From Arthrobacter sp. MSA 4-2 (GTDB lineage Bacteria; Actinomycetota; Actinomycetes; Actinomycetales; Micrococcaceae), in contig NZ_JAEKGC010000007.1 of NCBI RefSeq assembly GCF_016405885.1, positions 1 to 64,000 of the forward strand: a stretch of 64,000 nucleotides of DNA, written 5' to 3'. Below the pieces are notes generated by a model that did not search any database, was not told where the DNA came from, and saw nothing but the letters and a program-made list of their open reading frames with translations. Of the stretch, positions 10,630-20,226 are shown piece by piece (positions within the stretch are counted from its first letter, which is position 1; every line of letters starts with the position of its first letter). The translations under genes were made by a program, and so were the position numbers.

Positions 10630-11082
10630 ATGGCAACGAACCTCGAACAGCTTTACCAGCAGATCATCCTCGACCACGCCCGCGAGCGTCACGGTTCGGG
10701 GCTGCTCGAGAAGACCGGCCCGGGGTCGGTCGGGGAGTCGCACCAGCTCAACCCCGTGTGCGGGGACGAGATCACCCTGCGCACCGTCGTCGACGGCGGC
10801 ACGGTGGCGTCCCTCAGCTGGGACGGGGCCGGCTGCGCCATTTCCATGGCCTCCGCATCGGTGCTCACCGACCTGATGGAGGGACTCGAGCGGGATGAGG
10901 CGGTCCGGCTCATCGATGCCTTCCGCGAGGTGATGCGCTCGCGCGGAACGATCCCGGCCGACGAGGAGGTACTCGGCGATGCCGCGGCCTTCTCGGGCGT
11001 CTCCCGCTATCCGGCCCGGGTGAAGTGCGCGATGCTCGCCTGGGTCGCCCTCGAGGAATCGCTCCTGGCGGCCAACAGCTAG
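10630..11082 (+). CDS. sufU: SufU sulfur-transfer / Fe-S assembly protein
   Basis: 150 residues. SufU takes sulfur from SufS through a zinc site. The three conserved cysteines are present: NPVCGDE (C44), GAGCAIS (C69) and VKCAMLAW (C133), with an Asp after the first. The ATG at 10630 lies 2 nt past the sufS stop with TGGAGCG upstream. It converges on the histidine kinase gene with a GC-rich palindrome between them. Confidence 0.93.
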   Translation: MATNLEQLYQQIILDHARERHGSGLLEKTGPGSVGESHQLNPVCGDEITLRTVVDGGTVASLSWDGAGCAISMASASVLTDLMEGLERDEAVRLIDAFREVMRSRGTIPADEEVLGDAAAFSGVSRYPARVKCAMLAWVALEESLLAANS

Positions 11083-11093
11083 CAGCCCGACGC

Positions 11094-11109
11094 GCGGGCC
11101 CGGGCCCGC
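11094..11109. terminator. GC palindrome between convergent genes
   Basis: Self-complementary GCGGGCCCGGGCCCGC lies between the ends of sufU and the histidine kinase gene. It could stop transcription from both sides, but has no loop of its own and no T-run. Confidence 0.4.
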
Positions 11110-11112
11110 CGC

Positions 11113-12867
11113 TCAGTGGGGCTGCGGCAGGGCTATCGTGAAGGTGCTGCCCTGGCCGGGCTCGCTGACCGCGCTGATCGTGCCGCCGTGTTCGGTGACG
11201 ATGCTCTTGGTGATCAGCAGGCCGAGGCCCACGCCCTGCACGGTCGAGACGCGCACGGCAGGGGAGCGGAAGAACCGATCGAACACCCGGCTGAGCTCTT
11301 CGGCCTCGATGCCGATGCCGGTGTCCTCGACCCCGAGCCGGAGCAGCCCATCGGTGAGTTCGGCGCCCACGGTGATGGTGCCGCCCCGGCGGTTGTACTT
11401 CACAGCGTTCGACACAAGGTTGTCGAGTGCCTGGCCCAGGCGGACGGGGTCCGCAACGGCGGGCAGGGCGGCAGGGGCGGTGTTGATCAGCCGGACCCCC
11501 GCGGCGTCGGCCGCCGGCTGCGCCGAGGCGATGCACGCACCGATCAGCTCGCCGACATCGCACGGCACCGGTCTCACCCGGAAGGTGCCCGCGTTGATGG
11601 CGAGGAGGTCATCCACCAGGGCCTCAAGCTGCAGCGCATTCCGCCGCGCCACCGAGAGGTAGCGCACCACGTCGGGCTCGAGGGAATCCCTGCGGTCAAG
11701 GATCAGGTCGAGGAATCCCAGGACCGAGGTCAGCGGCGTGCGGAATTCATGGGAGACGTTCGAGAGGAAGTCATCCTTGGCGTGCAGCGCCCTCAGCAGC
11801 GAGGTGATGTCAGTGAAGGACACGACCGTTCCGGCGAACGCGCCGTCGTCGTCGGTCATGGCGCGCGCCGACACCGAGACCGCCTGCTGCGCGCGGCCGC
11901 TGCCCAGCCAGATCTGGACATCGTCGAAGCTCTCGCCCTGCACCGCACGCCGCACCGGGCGCTCCTCGGCCGGGATCGGGGTTTCCCGGTCGGGGCCGAA
12001 GATCAGCAGCTGCCCTTCGTTGGGGTCGTCATTGCCGGGCGGGGCGGCCAGCCCGTGTGAGATCCGCTGGCGGGCGTTCATCAGCACGTCGTGCCCGTCC
12101 CGGTCCACCACCACCAGGCCGACCCCGACGGTGTCGAGGATCGTGGCCAGGAGCCGTTCGCGTTCGACCCCCTCTGCCGCCGCTCTGCGCAGCGCGGCCT
12201 GGGACCGGCCGACGGCCTCCTGCTGGGCACGGCGCTCAGTGGTGAGGATCGAAATGAACGCCGCGAGTCCCGTTAGCACCACCGGCAGCAGGAACGGCCC
12301 GAGGAACTCGGCCGGACCCGGTCTGCCCTCGCCAAATAGCAGGGGCCCCCAGACGATGCACAGGGATCCGCCGGCGGTCAGGGCCGCGGCCGCGGCCGTC
12401 GGGATGCGGGAGGCGGCGATCCAGGCGGCCGGGAAGGCTGCGAGCACCCCCACCCCGGAGAGGTAGTCTCCGGCGCCGGCGCGCAGCAGCCCCAGTGCGG
12501 CGAAATCCAGCAGCGGAACCGCGAGCGCCGCCGAGGCGGGCAGGCGCTGCCACGGGACAACGAAGCAGAGCAGGAGCAGGCCCGCCTCGAGGAGGATACC
12601 GGCCGGGAAGAGAGGGTCGGCGAAGAGGGAATTCGGGTCGAGCAGCCACAGGACCGCGACGACAAGCACGACGACGATCGACAGGGCGCCCTGGCTGAGC
12701 ACGACCTTCCGCCGCCGGTCGCCGCGGCGCAGCAGCGGGACCTCGGGTCCGCGCGGCCCGGTGCCCGCCGCTCCGCCCGCCGCTCCGCCTGCCGTGCGCG
12801 TGCCTGCCGCGCCCGCCGTCGTCCCCGCCGTTTCCGCAGTTGTGTCCGTTGCCATGCCTGCCCCCAT
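11113..12867 (-). CDS. Membrane sensor histidine kinase with PAS domain
   Basis: 584 residues from the ATG at 12867, which has GGAGAG 5 nt upstream (a GTG at 12879 would contain that site). After a low-complexity Thr/Ala/Gly start come about five to six membrane segments (about 50-205), a PAS-like region (GVGLVVVDRDGHDVLMNARQ and FAGTVVSFTDITSL), the dimerisation helix SNVSHEFRTPLTSVLGF with the phospho-accepting His near 373, and the ATPase domain (LVSNAVKYN, VEDTGIGI, GLGLLITKS). No response regulator gene is adjacent, so it is an orphan. It follows nhaA by 17 nt on the same strand, hinting at sensing ion or pH stress; that link is inferred. Confidence 0.9.
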   Translation of the reverse strand: MGAGMATDTTAETAGTTAGAAGTRTAGGAAGGAAGTGPRGPEVPLLRRGDRRRKVVLSQGALSIVVVLVVAVLWLLDPNSLFADPLFPAGILLEAGLLLLCFVVPWQRLPASAALAVPLLDFAALGLLRAGAGDYLSGVGVLAAFPAAWIAASRIPTAAAAALTAGGSLCIVWGPLLFGEGRPGPAEFLGPFLLPVVLTGLAAFISILTTERRAQQEAVGRSQAALRRAAAEGVERERLLATILDTVGVGLVVVDRDGHDVLMNARQRISHGLAAPPGNDDPNEGQLLIFGPDRETPIPAEERPVRRAVQGESFDDVQIWLGSGRAQQAVSVSARAMTDDDGAFAGTVVSFTDITSLLRALHAKDDFLSNVSHEFRTPLTSVLGFLDLILDRRDSLEPDVVRYLSVARRNALQLEALVDDLLAINAGTFRVRPVPCDVGELIGACIASAQPAADAAGVRLINTAPAALPAVADPVRLGQALDNLVSNAVKYNRRGGTITVGAELTDGLLRLGVEDTGIGIEAEELSRVFDRFFRSPAVRVSTVQGVGLGLLITKSIVTEHGGTISAVSEPGQGSTFTIALPQPH

Positions 12868-12884
12868 AGGTCTCTCCACCGACG

Positions 12885-14237
12885 TTACCGGTCCCGGTCC
12901 TCAAACACGTCGGGGATTCCGTCCCGATCCCGGTCGAGCTTTTCCTCTTCCTCGATGGCCCGGTAGCGTCGATTGCGCAGCCGCAGCACCACAGTGGCGA
13001 GCAGCGCCGAGGTGAGCGATGCCGAGAGGATCGCCACCTTGGCATGGTCATTCGACGGGCTGCCGGCGTCGAAGCTGAGGTCGTTGACCAGCAGGGAGAC
13101 GGTGAAGCCCACTCCGGCGAGGATCCCGACGCCCAGGACGTCCCACCAGCTGAGGCCGGGATCGAGGCTCGCCTTCGTGGTTTTCGTGACGGCCCAGGTG
13201 GTGAGCAGGATCCCCGCGGGCTTTCCGAGCACCAGGGCCGCGAGGATGCCGAGGGTCACCGGGTCGCCCAGCGCCGAGACGAATCCCTCGACCCCGCCCA
13301 CCGCGACACCTGCCGAGAAGAAGGCGAACAGGGGGATCGCCACGCCGGTGGACAGCGGCCGGAACCGGTGTTCGAAGATTTCGGCCAGTCCCGGCTTCCC
13401 CGGCCGGGGCGGCTGCACGGTGCCGTCCTTCCGGCGCAGTACCGGCACCAGGAAGCCCAGCAGGACGCCGGCCACCGTGGCATGGACGCCGGAGGCGTGC
13501 ATCAGGGCCCAGGCGGCGATGCCGAGGGGCAGCAGGATCAGCCAGGCCGCCGGGAGGCGGCGGCCGAAGAATTTGGGGTTGCGCTGGGCCAGGAAGCCGA
13601 AGAGGCCGAGCGGCAGCAGCATCCACAGCAGGTACTCGACGTGCACGTCGGTTGAGTAGAAGAACGCGATGATGGCGATCGCGATGAGGTCGTCCACCAC
13701 GGCGAGGGTGAGCAGGAAGATCCGCAGGGCGCCGGGCAGGTGGGAACTGATCACCGCGAGCACGGCAAGGGCGAAGGCGATGTCCGTCGCCGTCGGGATG
13801 GCCCAGCCCCGCAGCGTCTCGGGCGAGGAGAGATTGACCGCCGTGTAGATCAGCGCCGGGACGATGACGCCGCCGGCTGCGGCGGCTACCGGGACGATGG
13901 CCCTGCTGGGCCGGCGCAGGTCGCCGGCGACGAACTCCCGTTTCAGCTCGAGGCCGGTGAGGAAGAAGAAGATGGCGAGGAGCCCGTCGGCCGCCCACTC
14001 ACCGACGGTCAGCTTCAGGTGCCACGGCTCGTAGCCGAACTCGAAGTCGCGCAGCGCGAAGTAACTTCCGGCGAAGGGGGAGTTCGCCCAGATGAGGGCG
14101 GCGACGGTGACGACGAGCAGGATGATCCCGCCGACCGTCTCCTTGCGGAGGATCTCGTGAATGCGCAGCCACTCGGGATAGCTTGAGCGCTGCAGGACGC
14201 GGTTCGCCGCAGTGCTTCCGCTGTGTTCGTTGCTCAT
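12885..14237 (-). CDS. nhaA: NhaA-type Na+/H+ antiporter
   Basis: 450-residue inner-membrane antiporter exchanging Na+ for H+. The paired ion-binding aspartates are seen in [13 protein letters not shown] (D182, D183), with the NhaA signatures [13 protein letters not shown] and [13 protein letters not shown]. About twelve membrane segments; the charged cytoplasmic tail ([16 protein letters not shown]) is longer than in E. coli NhaA and rich in Asp/Arg. GAGGAG precedes the ATG. Downstream of two small genes and upstream of the histidine kinase on one strand. Confidence 0.95.
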   Translation of the reverse strand: MSNEHSGSTAANRVLQRSSYPEWLRIHEILRKETVGGIILLVVTVAALIWANSPFAGSYFALRDFEFGYEPWHLKLTVGEWAADGLLAIFFFLTGLELKREFVAGDLRRPSRAIVPVAAAAGGVIVPALIYTAVNLSSPETLRGWAIPTATDIAFALAVLAVISSHLPGALRIFLLTLAVVDDLIAIAIIAFFYSTDVHVEYLLWMLLPLGLFGFLAQRNPKFFGRRLPAAWLILLPLGIAAWALMHASGVHATVAGVLLGFLVPVLRRKDGTVQPPRPGKPGLAEIFEHRFRPLSTGVAIPLFAFFSAGVAVGGVEGFVSALGDPVTLGILAALVLGKPAGILLTTWAVTKTTKASLDPGLSWWDVLGVGILAGVGFTVSLLVNDLSFDAGSPSNDHAKVAILSASLTSALLATVVLRLRNRRYRAIEEEEKLDRDRDGIPDVFEDRDR

Positions 14238-14355
14238 GTGCTGCTCCTCTGGCGTTGACGCTGCCGGGATGCGGTTCTTCGCTGTCCTTACGGCCGTCGA
14301 AGGCTGGAAGGGGGAGGCCGGCCCGGACCGGGCCGGCGCGACGGCACCGGCGGGC

Positions 14356-14577
14356 CTAGCCGGCCAGCGCCCGGACCCCGATGATCGCGGTGGCCAGGCC
14401 GAGGATCATCGAGGTCGAAATGAGCATGAAGTGAACCGTCAGGAAGCGCGTCGGCGCTCCCTTCTCGTCCCGGGCGCGCGGATCCTTGAGGATGCGGCGC
14501 AGGAACGGCGGCCAGACGATGAGGGTCCAGACCCCAGCGAGGATCAGGACGAGGGCAAGTGGTGCAGGCAGGGACAC
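14356..14577 (-). CDS. Small two-helix membrane protein (SCO4848-like)
   Basis: 73 residues starting at GTG. Two hydrophobic helices (about 5-24 and 47-70) flank a charged loop with [19 protein letters not shown]. Length and pattern resemble the uncharacterised SCO4848 family of actinobacterial membrane proteins; this rests on memory, not a search. It sits 32 nt after the DUF2505 gene, probably in the same transcript. Function unknown. Confidence 0.65.
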   Translation of the reverse strand: MSLPAPLALVLILAGVWTLIVWPPFLRRILKDPRARDEKGAPTRFLTVHFMLISTSMILGLATAIIGVRALAG

Positions 14578-14609
14578 GGGGAAGTCTTTCGGGGTGGGGG
14601 CGCGGAGAG

Positions 14610-15107
14610 TTAGTGGGTTTCCAGCCAGCGCTGGGCTTCGGCGGCCTGGATGTTCAGTGCCTTGCCGATCATGGGTTCGGCTGCGCCGGCGATCTTTCCG
14701 CCGAGGAAGGGGATCGACGAACTGACGGCGCCCTGCAGGTCGACACGTGTCTTCTCTCCGTCGGTGACCAGGCGCTGGACGGCGGTGACGCTCAGCGGAA
14801 CACCTGCCACGGCCATCTCGACCCGCGCCTCACGGGAACCATCGGCCGCCGGAGCGGCCCAGCGCTCGGTCTGGGTGACCCTGAGCGTTTCCCCAACGAA
14901 TTTGCGTGCCATGTCCGGCAGCCGCGTCGTGGGCATGGTCCGCACGGCGGTGAGGGTGAAGGGGCCGGTGATCTCGCCGTCGACGGTGAGCGATTCGAGC
15001 GCTCCACCGACATGGCGGCTCATGTGCTGGAGGAATCCTTCGTCGGTGAACACACGGGTCACGGCCGCGGCGTCGTAGGGCAGAGTGGTCGAGGCGTTCA
15101 GTGCCAT
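14610..15107 (-). CDS. DUF2505 family protein
   Basis: 165 residues, soluble, from the ATG at 15107, which has GGAGGAA close upstream (an in-frame ATG at 15155 does not). The sequence MALNASTTLPYDAAAVTRVF...LQHMSRHVGG, an internal TERWAAP segment and the tail EPMIGKALNIQAAEAQRWL match the DUF2505 family, related to START/polyketide-cyclase folds that bind hydrophobic ligands. No ligand is known to me. It is divergent from mfd. Confidence 0.8.
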   Translation of the reverse strand: MALNASTTLPYDAAAVTRVFTDEGFLQHMSRHVGGALESLTVDGEITGPFTLTAVRTMPTTRLPDMARKFVGETLRVTQTERWAAPAADGSREARVEMAVAGVPLSVTAVQRLVTDGEKTRVDLQGAVSSSIPFLGGKIAGAAEPMIGKALNIQAAEAQRWLETH

Positions 15108-15387
15108 AGTTCCTCCGGGGGTTGTAGGTCGGGGGTTGGAAGTCTTTTGTGCCATCCTACGTGCCCGCCGTTGGTCGAACCTGTTCCGAGAAGCGCTGGG
15201 ACCGGCCGGGGAAGCCGGTAAACTGGGGAACTGTCACCGGGATCCGCAGCGGATTCCGGCCTTTTGTGCTGTCCTGCGGCTCCAACCGGCCGCGGCCGAC
15301 GCCGGATCCCCAGCGGCGGTACCAGAGGATGTCCAGCGCCGGACGATCACCATCCAACGCGTCACCGATGTGAGGAACCAGATACCC

Positions 15388-18300
15388 ATGAGCCTCAATG
15401 GACTGCGGGCCGCACTGGCCGAGGACCCGTCCTACGCGCGGGTGCGGGCAAACGCCGCGCGCCCGGTGGGCCAGCGCAGCACCGACCTGCAGATCGGCGC
15501 CCCGGCCGGAATGCGCGCGGCGCTGCTCGCCGAAATGGTCGACGGCCTGCGCCGGGACGACGACGCCAGATCCGGCTCGGCCGTGCCGGTGGTCCTCGCG
15601 GTCACCGCCACCGGCAGGGAAACCGAGGACCTCGCGGCCGCTCTGCGCAGCTACCTTCCGGCGGCTGAGGTCGAGGAGTTCCCCAGCTGGGAGACCCTCC
15701 CGCACGAACGTCTCTCGCCGCGCTCCGACACCGTGGGGCGCCGGCTCTCCGTCCTGCGCCGCCTCGCCCACCCCGAAGGCTCCCCGGTGCGCGTCATCGC
15801 GGCGCCGATCCGCGCCGTCGTGCAGCCGCTCGTGGCAGGCCTGGGGGAGCTGCAGCCGGTCTCGGTCAAGGTCGGCGACGAGGTGGCCTTCACCGAGGTG
15901 GTGAAGTCCCTGGCCGACGCCGCCTACGCCCGGGTGGACATGGTCACCCACCGCGGCGAGTTCGCGGTGCGCGGCGGCATCATCGACGTGTTCCCGCCCA
16001 CCGAGGACCATCCGGTGCGCGTCGAGTTCTTCGGCGACGAGATCGACTCGATGCGCTGGTTCGCCGTGGCCGACCAGCGCTCCCTGAACTCCGATGAGCA
16101 CCCAACGGTGCTGTACGCGCCGCCGTGCCGGGAAATCCTCATCACCCCCTCGGTGATGTCCCGAGCGGCCAAGCTGCTGCCCGAGCTGCCCGCGGCGGCC
16201 GGCATGCTCGAAAAGATCGCCGGCGGGATCGCCGTGGAAGGCATGGAGTCGCTGGCTCCGGTGCTCGTTGACGCCATGGTGCCCTTCATCGGTGAGCTTC
16301 CGGCCGGTTCGATCGCCGTCGTGATCGAACCCGAGAAGGTCCGCACCCGCGCCCACGACCTGGCCGCGACCAACGAGGAGTTCCTCGCCGCGGCCTGGTC
16401 GACGGCGTCCGACGGCGGAGCCGCCCCGCTCGACCTCAGCGGCGGGCTCGGCACCGACCTGCAGGCCGCGAGCTTCCGCTCCCTCACCGACACACGCGCC
16501 ACGGCCCTCGGGCACGACGTCGCCTGGTGGGGCATCACCTCCCTCGGCGCCGGAGAGGACCTCCTCGCCGACGTCGACAGCTTCTCCCTTCACGCCCGCG
16601 AACCGCGCGGCTATCAGGGCGACGTCGCGGAGATGATGGACTTCATCGGCGGGCGGGTGCGCGACTCCTGGCGCGTCGTCGTCGCCACCGAGGGCCCCGG
16701 CCCGGCCAAGCGCCTCGCCGAACTGTTCTCCGACTCGAACATCCCGGCCCGGCGGGTCGACTCCCTCGAGTCCGAGCCGCAGCCGGGCATCATCGAGATC
16801 ACCACGGCGCGGGCCGGGCGCGGGTTCGTCCTCGACGGCCTGAAGCTGGGGCTGCTCACCGAGGCGGACCTGCTCGGGCGCACCAGCGCCCAGGGCACCC
16901 GGGACATGCGTAAGATGCCCTCACGCCGGCGCAACGCCGTCGACCCCCTGCAGCTCAAAGAGGGCGACTTCGTGGTGCACGAGCAGCACGGCGTGGCGCG
17001 CTTCGTCGAACTGATGCAGCGCTCCACCGGCGCCGGTCCCACCCGGACCACCCGGGAGTACCTCGTCCTCGAGTACGCCCCCTCCAAGCGCGGCGCCCCC
17101 GGGGACCGGCTCTTCGTGCCCACCGACCAGCTCGACCAGGTGACCCGCTATGTCGGCGGGGACACCCCGGCGCTGAGCAAGATGGGCGGCTCGGACTGGG
17201 CGAAGACCAAGAACTCCGCCCGAAAGGCCGTCAAGGAGATCGCCGGGGAACTCATCCGGCTGTACTCGGCGCGCATGGCCTCGCGCGGGCACTCCTTCGC
17301 CCCGGACACGCCCTGGCAGCGCGAGCTCGAGGAGGCCTTCCCCTATGTGGAGACCCCTGACCAGCTCACCACGATCAACGAGGTCAAGGCCGACATGGAG
17401 CGCGAGGTCCCGATGGACCGCCTCGTCTCCGGCGACGTCGGCTACGGCAAGACCGAGATCGCCGTCCGCGCCGCCTTCAAGGCCGTCCAGGACGGCAAGC
17501 AGGTCGCCGTCCTGGTGCCGACGACGTTGCTGGTGCAGCAGCATTTCGAGACCTTCTCCGAGCGCTTCTCCGGCTTCCCGGTCACGGTGCGGCCGATGTC
17601 CCGCTTCCAGTCCGCCAAGGAGACCCGGGAGACGGCCGAGGGGCTCGCCTCCGGGGCTGTCGACGTCGTGATCGGCACGCACCGGCTGCTCTCCAAGGAG
17701 ATCGCGTTCCGGGACCTCGGGCTGGTGATCGTCGACGAGGAGCAGCGCTTCGGCGTAGAGCACAAGGAGGCGCTGAAGAAGATGCGCACCAATGTCGACG
17801 TGCTCGCCATGAGCGCCACCCCGATCCCGCGGACGCTCGAGATGTCGCTGACGGGCATCCGGGAGACCTCCACGCTGGCGACCCCGCCGGAGGAGCGGCA
17901 CCCGGTGCTCACCTACGTCGGCCCATACACGGACAAGCAGGCCTCGGCGGCGATCCGGCGGGAGCTCATGCGCGAGGGCCAGGTGTTCTTCGTCCACAAC
18001 CGGGTCTCCTCCATCGACCGCACCGCCGCGCAGCTGCGCGAACTGGTGCCGGAGGCGCGGGTCGCCGTGGCGCACGGGCAGATGAGCGAGTCGCGCCTCG
18101 AGCAGATCATCGTCGACTTCTGGGAGAAGCGCTTCGACGTGCTGGTGTGCACCACGATCATCGAGACCGGCCTGGACATCTCCAACGCCAACACCCTGAT
18201 CGTGGACCGCGCCGACAACTACGGTCTCTCGCAGCTGCACCAGCTGCGCGGGCGCGTCGGCCGAGGCCGGGAGCGGGCCTACGCCTACTTCCTCTACCCC

Positions 18301-18987
18301 ACGGAGAAGCCGCTGGGCGAGGTGGCCCTTGAACGCCTCAAGGCCGTCGCCTCCCACAACGAGCTCGGCGCGGGCATGCAGCTGGCCCTGAAGGACCTCG
18401 AGATCCGCGGGGCGGGCAACATGCTCGGCGGGGAGCAGTCGGGCCACATCCAGGGCGTCGGCTTCGACCTCTACATCCGGCTGGTCGGCGAGGCGGTGGC
18501 CAGCTTCAGGGGCGAGGCCGAGGAGAAGGCCGCCGAGATGAAGATCGAGCTGCCGGTCAATGCGCACCTGCCGCACGACTACGTGCCGGGGGAGCGGCTG
18601 CGCCTCGAGGCGTACCGCAAGCTCGCCGGAGCGGCGACGAACGAGGCTATCGCCGGCGTCGTCGAGGAGCTCACCGACCGCTACGGGGAGCTGCCGCCGC
18701 CGGTGGCGAACCTCATCGCCGTCGCACGCTTCCGCGTCTCAGCCCGGGCGGCCGGACTGACCGACGTCGCGCTGCAGGGCAACTTCATCAAGTTCGCGCC
18801 GGCCGAGCTGCCGGAGTCGAAGCAGATGCGCCTGAACCGCATGTACCCGGGTGCCTCGGTCAAGCCGGCGCTGAACGCGGTCCTAGTGCCCAAGCCGAAG
18901 ACCGCGCGGATCGGCGGGAGGGACCTCGTCGACGCCGAGATCCTCGAGTGGGCCCAGAACGTCGTCGACGCGGTCTTCGCGGCCTAG
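15388..18987 (+). CDS. mfd: Transcription-repair coupling factor Mfd
   Basis: 1199 residues, the usual length for Mfd, which removes RNA polymerase stalled at DNA damage and recruits UvrA. In order: a UvrB-like N-terminal module (EEFPSWETLPHERLSPRSD), the CarD-like RNA-polymerase-binding domain (about 510-600, LKEGDFVVHEQHGVARFVEL), the RecG-like translocase with Walker A GDVGYGKT (682-689) and DEEQ (783-786), motif VI QLRGRVGRGRERAYAYF, and the C-terminal TRCF domain. The ATG at 15388 gives the normal N-terminus; the open frame extends upstream to 15085 but overlaps the divergent DUF2505 gene. Confidence 0.97.
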   Translation: MSLNGLRAALAEDPSYARVRANAARPVGQRSTDLQIGAPAGMRAALLAEMVDGLRRDDDARSGSAVPVVLAVTATGRETEDLAAALRSYLPAAEVEEFPSWETLPHERLSPRSDTVGRRLSVLRRLAHPEGSPVRVIAAPIRAVVQPLVAGLGELQPVSVKVGDEVAFTEVVKSLADAAYARVDMVTHRGEFAVRGGIIDVFPPTEDHPVRVEFFGDEIDSMRWFAVADQRSLNSDEHPTVLYAPPCREILITPSVMSRAAKLLPELPAAAGMLEKIAGGIAVEGMESLAPVLVDAMVPFIGELPAGSIAVVIEPEKVRTRAHDLAATNEEFLAAAWSTASDGGAAPLDLSGGLGTDLQAASFRSLTDTRATALGHDVAWWGITSLGAGEDLLADVDSFSLHAREPRGYQGDVAEMMDFIGGRVRDSWRVVVATEGPGPAKRLAELFSDSNIPARRVDSLESEPQPGIIEITTARAGRGFVLDGLKLGLLTEADLLGRTSAQGTRDMRKMPSRRRNAVDPLQLKEGDFVVHEQHGVARFVELMQRSTGAGPTRTTREYLVLEYAPSKRGAPGDRLFVPTDQLDQVTRYVGGDTPALSKMGGSDWAKTKNSARKAVKEIAGELIRLYSARMASRGHSFAPDTPWQRELEEAFPYVETPDQLTTINEVKADMEREVPMDRLVSGDVGYGKTEIAVRAAFKAVQDGKQVAVLVPTTLLVQQHFETFSERFSGFPVTVRPMSRFQSAKETRETAEGLASGAVDVVIGTHRLLSKEIAFRDLGLVIVDEEQRFGVEHKEALKKMRTNVDVLAMSATPIPRTLEMSLTGIRETSTLATPPEERHPVLTYVGPYTDKQASAAIRRELMREGQVFFVHNRVSSIDRTAAQLRELVPEARVAVAHGQMSESRLEQIIVDFWEKRFDVLVCTTIIETGLDISNANTLIVDRADNYGLSQLHQLRGRVGRGRERAYAYFLYPTEKPLGEVALERLKAVASHNELGAGMQLALKDLEIRGAGNMLGGEQSGHIQGVGFDLYIRLVGEAVASFRGEAEEKAAEMKIELPVNAHLPHDYVPGERLRLEAYRKLAGAATNEAIAGVVEELTDRYGELPPPVANLIAVARFRVSARAAGLTDVALQGNFIKFAPAELPESKQMRLNRMYPGASVKPALNAVLVPKPKTARIGGRDLVDAEILEWAQNVVDAVFAA

Positions 18988-19001
18988 TCGGCATAAACGC
19001 A

Positions 19002-19054
19002 CCCGGAAAACGACGAACGCACCCGGATTATCGGGTGCGTTCGTCGTTTTCGGG
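19002..19054. terminator. Long hairpin, likely bidirectional terminator, member of a palindromic repeat family
   Basis: Arms 19006-19025 and 19032-19051 pair perfectly over 20 bp around a 6-nt loop, extended by CCC/GGG with one bulged G. The right arm ends CGTCGTTTTC, giving a T-run in both orientations. It lies between convergent mfd and the small membrane-protein gene. A diverged copy is at 22926-22972. Confidence 0.8.
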
Positions 19055-19083
19055 CGCTTTAGCCGCGCCTGCGGGAGCCGCGG

Positions 19084-19443
19084 TCAGGAGTCGACGGCCG
19101 CCGAGCGCTTCTTGGCCTTGGTGCGGTTGCCGGCGGCGAGGTCGGCGCCGGTGTCCGAGCGGCCGATCACCCCCTGGGGAATGAAGAAGGCAATGAAGGC
19201 CAGGCCGATGCACACGGCGAAGGGCCAGACGTTCTCTCCGTCGGAGAAGCTGATGGCCCACAGGCCGACGAGGAACAGCACGAACATGATCGTGAAGACT
19301 AAAATGTTCTCACCGAGGTGGCCGACGCCGGCGTGGGCCGGCTGCTTGCCGGTGGGGCGGCCTGCGTGGTCGCTGTCCGCCTGCTCGCGCTGCGCCTGCT
19401 GACGGTCGGACGGGACGCTGCCCGGATCTACCGGATGTGACAT
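19084..19443 (-). CDS. Small membrane protein, last gene of the nucleoside operon
   Basis: 119 residues. The ATG at 19443 is chosen for GAAGGAG 7 nt upstream. A polar, Gln/Asp/Pro-rich N-terminus (about 1-45) is followed by two hydrophobic helices (about 49-68 and 74-93) separated by SFSDGENVW, and a basic tail NRTKAKKRSAAVDS. I do not recognise the family. It follows deoC by 43 nt on the same strand; function unknown. Confidence 0.7.
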   Translation of the reverse strand: MSHPVDPGSVPSDRQQAQREQADSDHAGRPTGKQPAHAGVGHLGENILVFTIMFVLFLVGLWAISFSDGENVWPFAVCIGLAFIAFFIPQGVIGRSDTGADLAAGNRTKAKKRSAAVDS

Positions 19444-19486
19444 TAGTACTCCTTCGAGAGAAAAATCGTGCTGATCGCGCAGTCCG

Positions 19487-20167
19487 TCAGTACCCTGAGG
19501 CGCCCTGTTCACCCTTAAGGATAGCGACTCCGGAGCTGGCGCCGATCCGGGTTGCGCCGGCGTCGATCATGGCGCGGGCGTCGGCCAGGGTGCGCACCCC
19601 GCCGGAGGCCTTCACACCGATGTCCGGGCCGACGGTGCGGCGCATCAGGGCGATGTCCTCGACGGTGGCGCCGCCGCCGTTGAACCCGGTCGAGGTCTTC
19701 ACGAAGTCGGCGCCGGCCTCGACCGAGGCCCTGCAGGCGAGGACCTTCTGGTCGTCGTTCAGCTGGGAGGTCTCGATAATGACCTTGAGGATGGCCCCGC
19801 CCTCGTGGACGGCCTCGGCGACGGCGCGGATGTCGAGCACGAGCGCCTCGTAGTTCCCGGCGCGGGCCGCGGCGAGGTCGATCACCATGTCGACCTCGTC
19901 GGCGCCGTCGGCCACGGCGCCCCGGGCCTCGAAGACCTTCACCTCGGTGGGGGTGGCGCCGAAGGGGAAGCCGACGACGGAGCAGGTCAGCACGCCGCTG
20001 TCCTTGACGGCGGTATGGACGGTGCTGACCCAGATCGGGTTCACGCAGACCGACTTGAAGGAGTGTTCGACGGCCTCAGCGCAGACCGCGAGGATCTGCT
20101 CACGGCTGGCTTCGGGCTTCAGGAGGGTGTGGTCAATATAGGAGGCAAGGGAGACGTCGCTAGGCAT
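19487..20167 (-). CDS. deoC: Deoxyribose-phosphate aldolase
   Basis: 226 residues. DeoC cleaves 2-deoxyribose 5-phosphate to acetaldehyde and glyceraldehyde 3-phosphate. The Schiff-base lysine lies in ADFVKTSTGF and the second active-site lysine in DIGVKASGGVRT; the start SLASYIDHTLLKPEAS is typical. It follows the sugar-phosphate mutase gene by 59 nt, so it can consume deoxyribose phosphate released by PNP plus the mutase. Ribosome site before the ATG is weak. Confidence 0.96.
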   Translation of the reverse strand: MPSDVSLASYIDHTLLKPEASREQILAVCAEAVEHSFKSVCVNPIWVSTVHTAVKDSGVLTCSVVGFPFGATPTEVKVFEARGAVADGADEVDMVIDLAAARAGNYEALVLDIRAVAEAVHEGGAILKVIIETSQLNDDQKVLACRASVEAGADFVKTSTGFNGGGATVEDIALMRRTVGPDIGVKASGGVRTLADARAMIDAGATRIGASSGVAILKGEQGASGY

Positions 20168-20226
20168 AGGGCTATCTTTTCACGAGATGGGGAACGGGCG
20201 GCACGGCGGGAACCGGGGCTGCGGTG

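Noticed and set aside
16921-18576. 551-codon minus-strand frame within mfd
   Set aside because: Entirely antisense to the conserved translocase domains of Mfd, with no recognisable motif.
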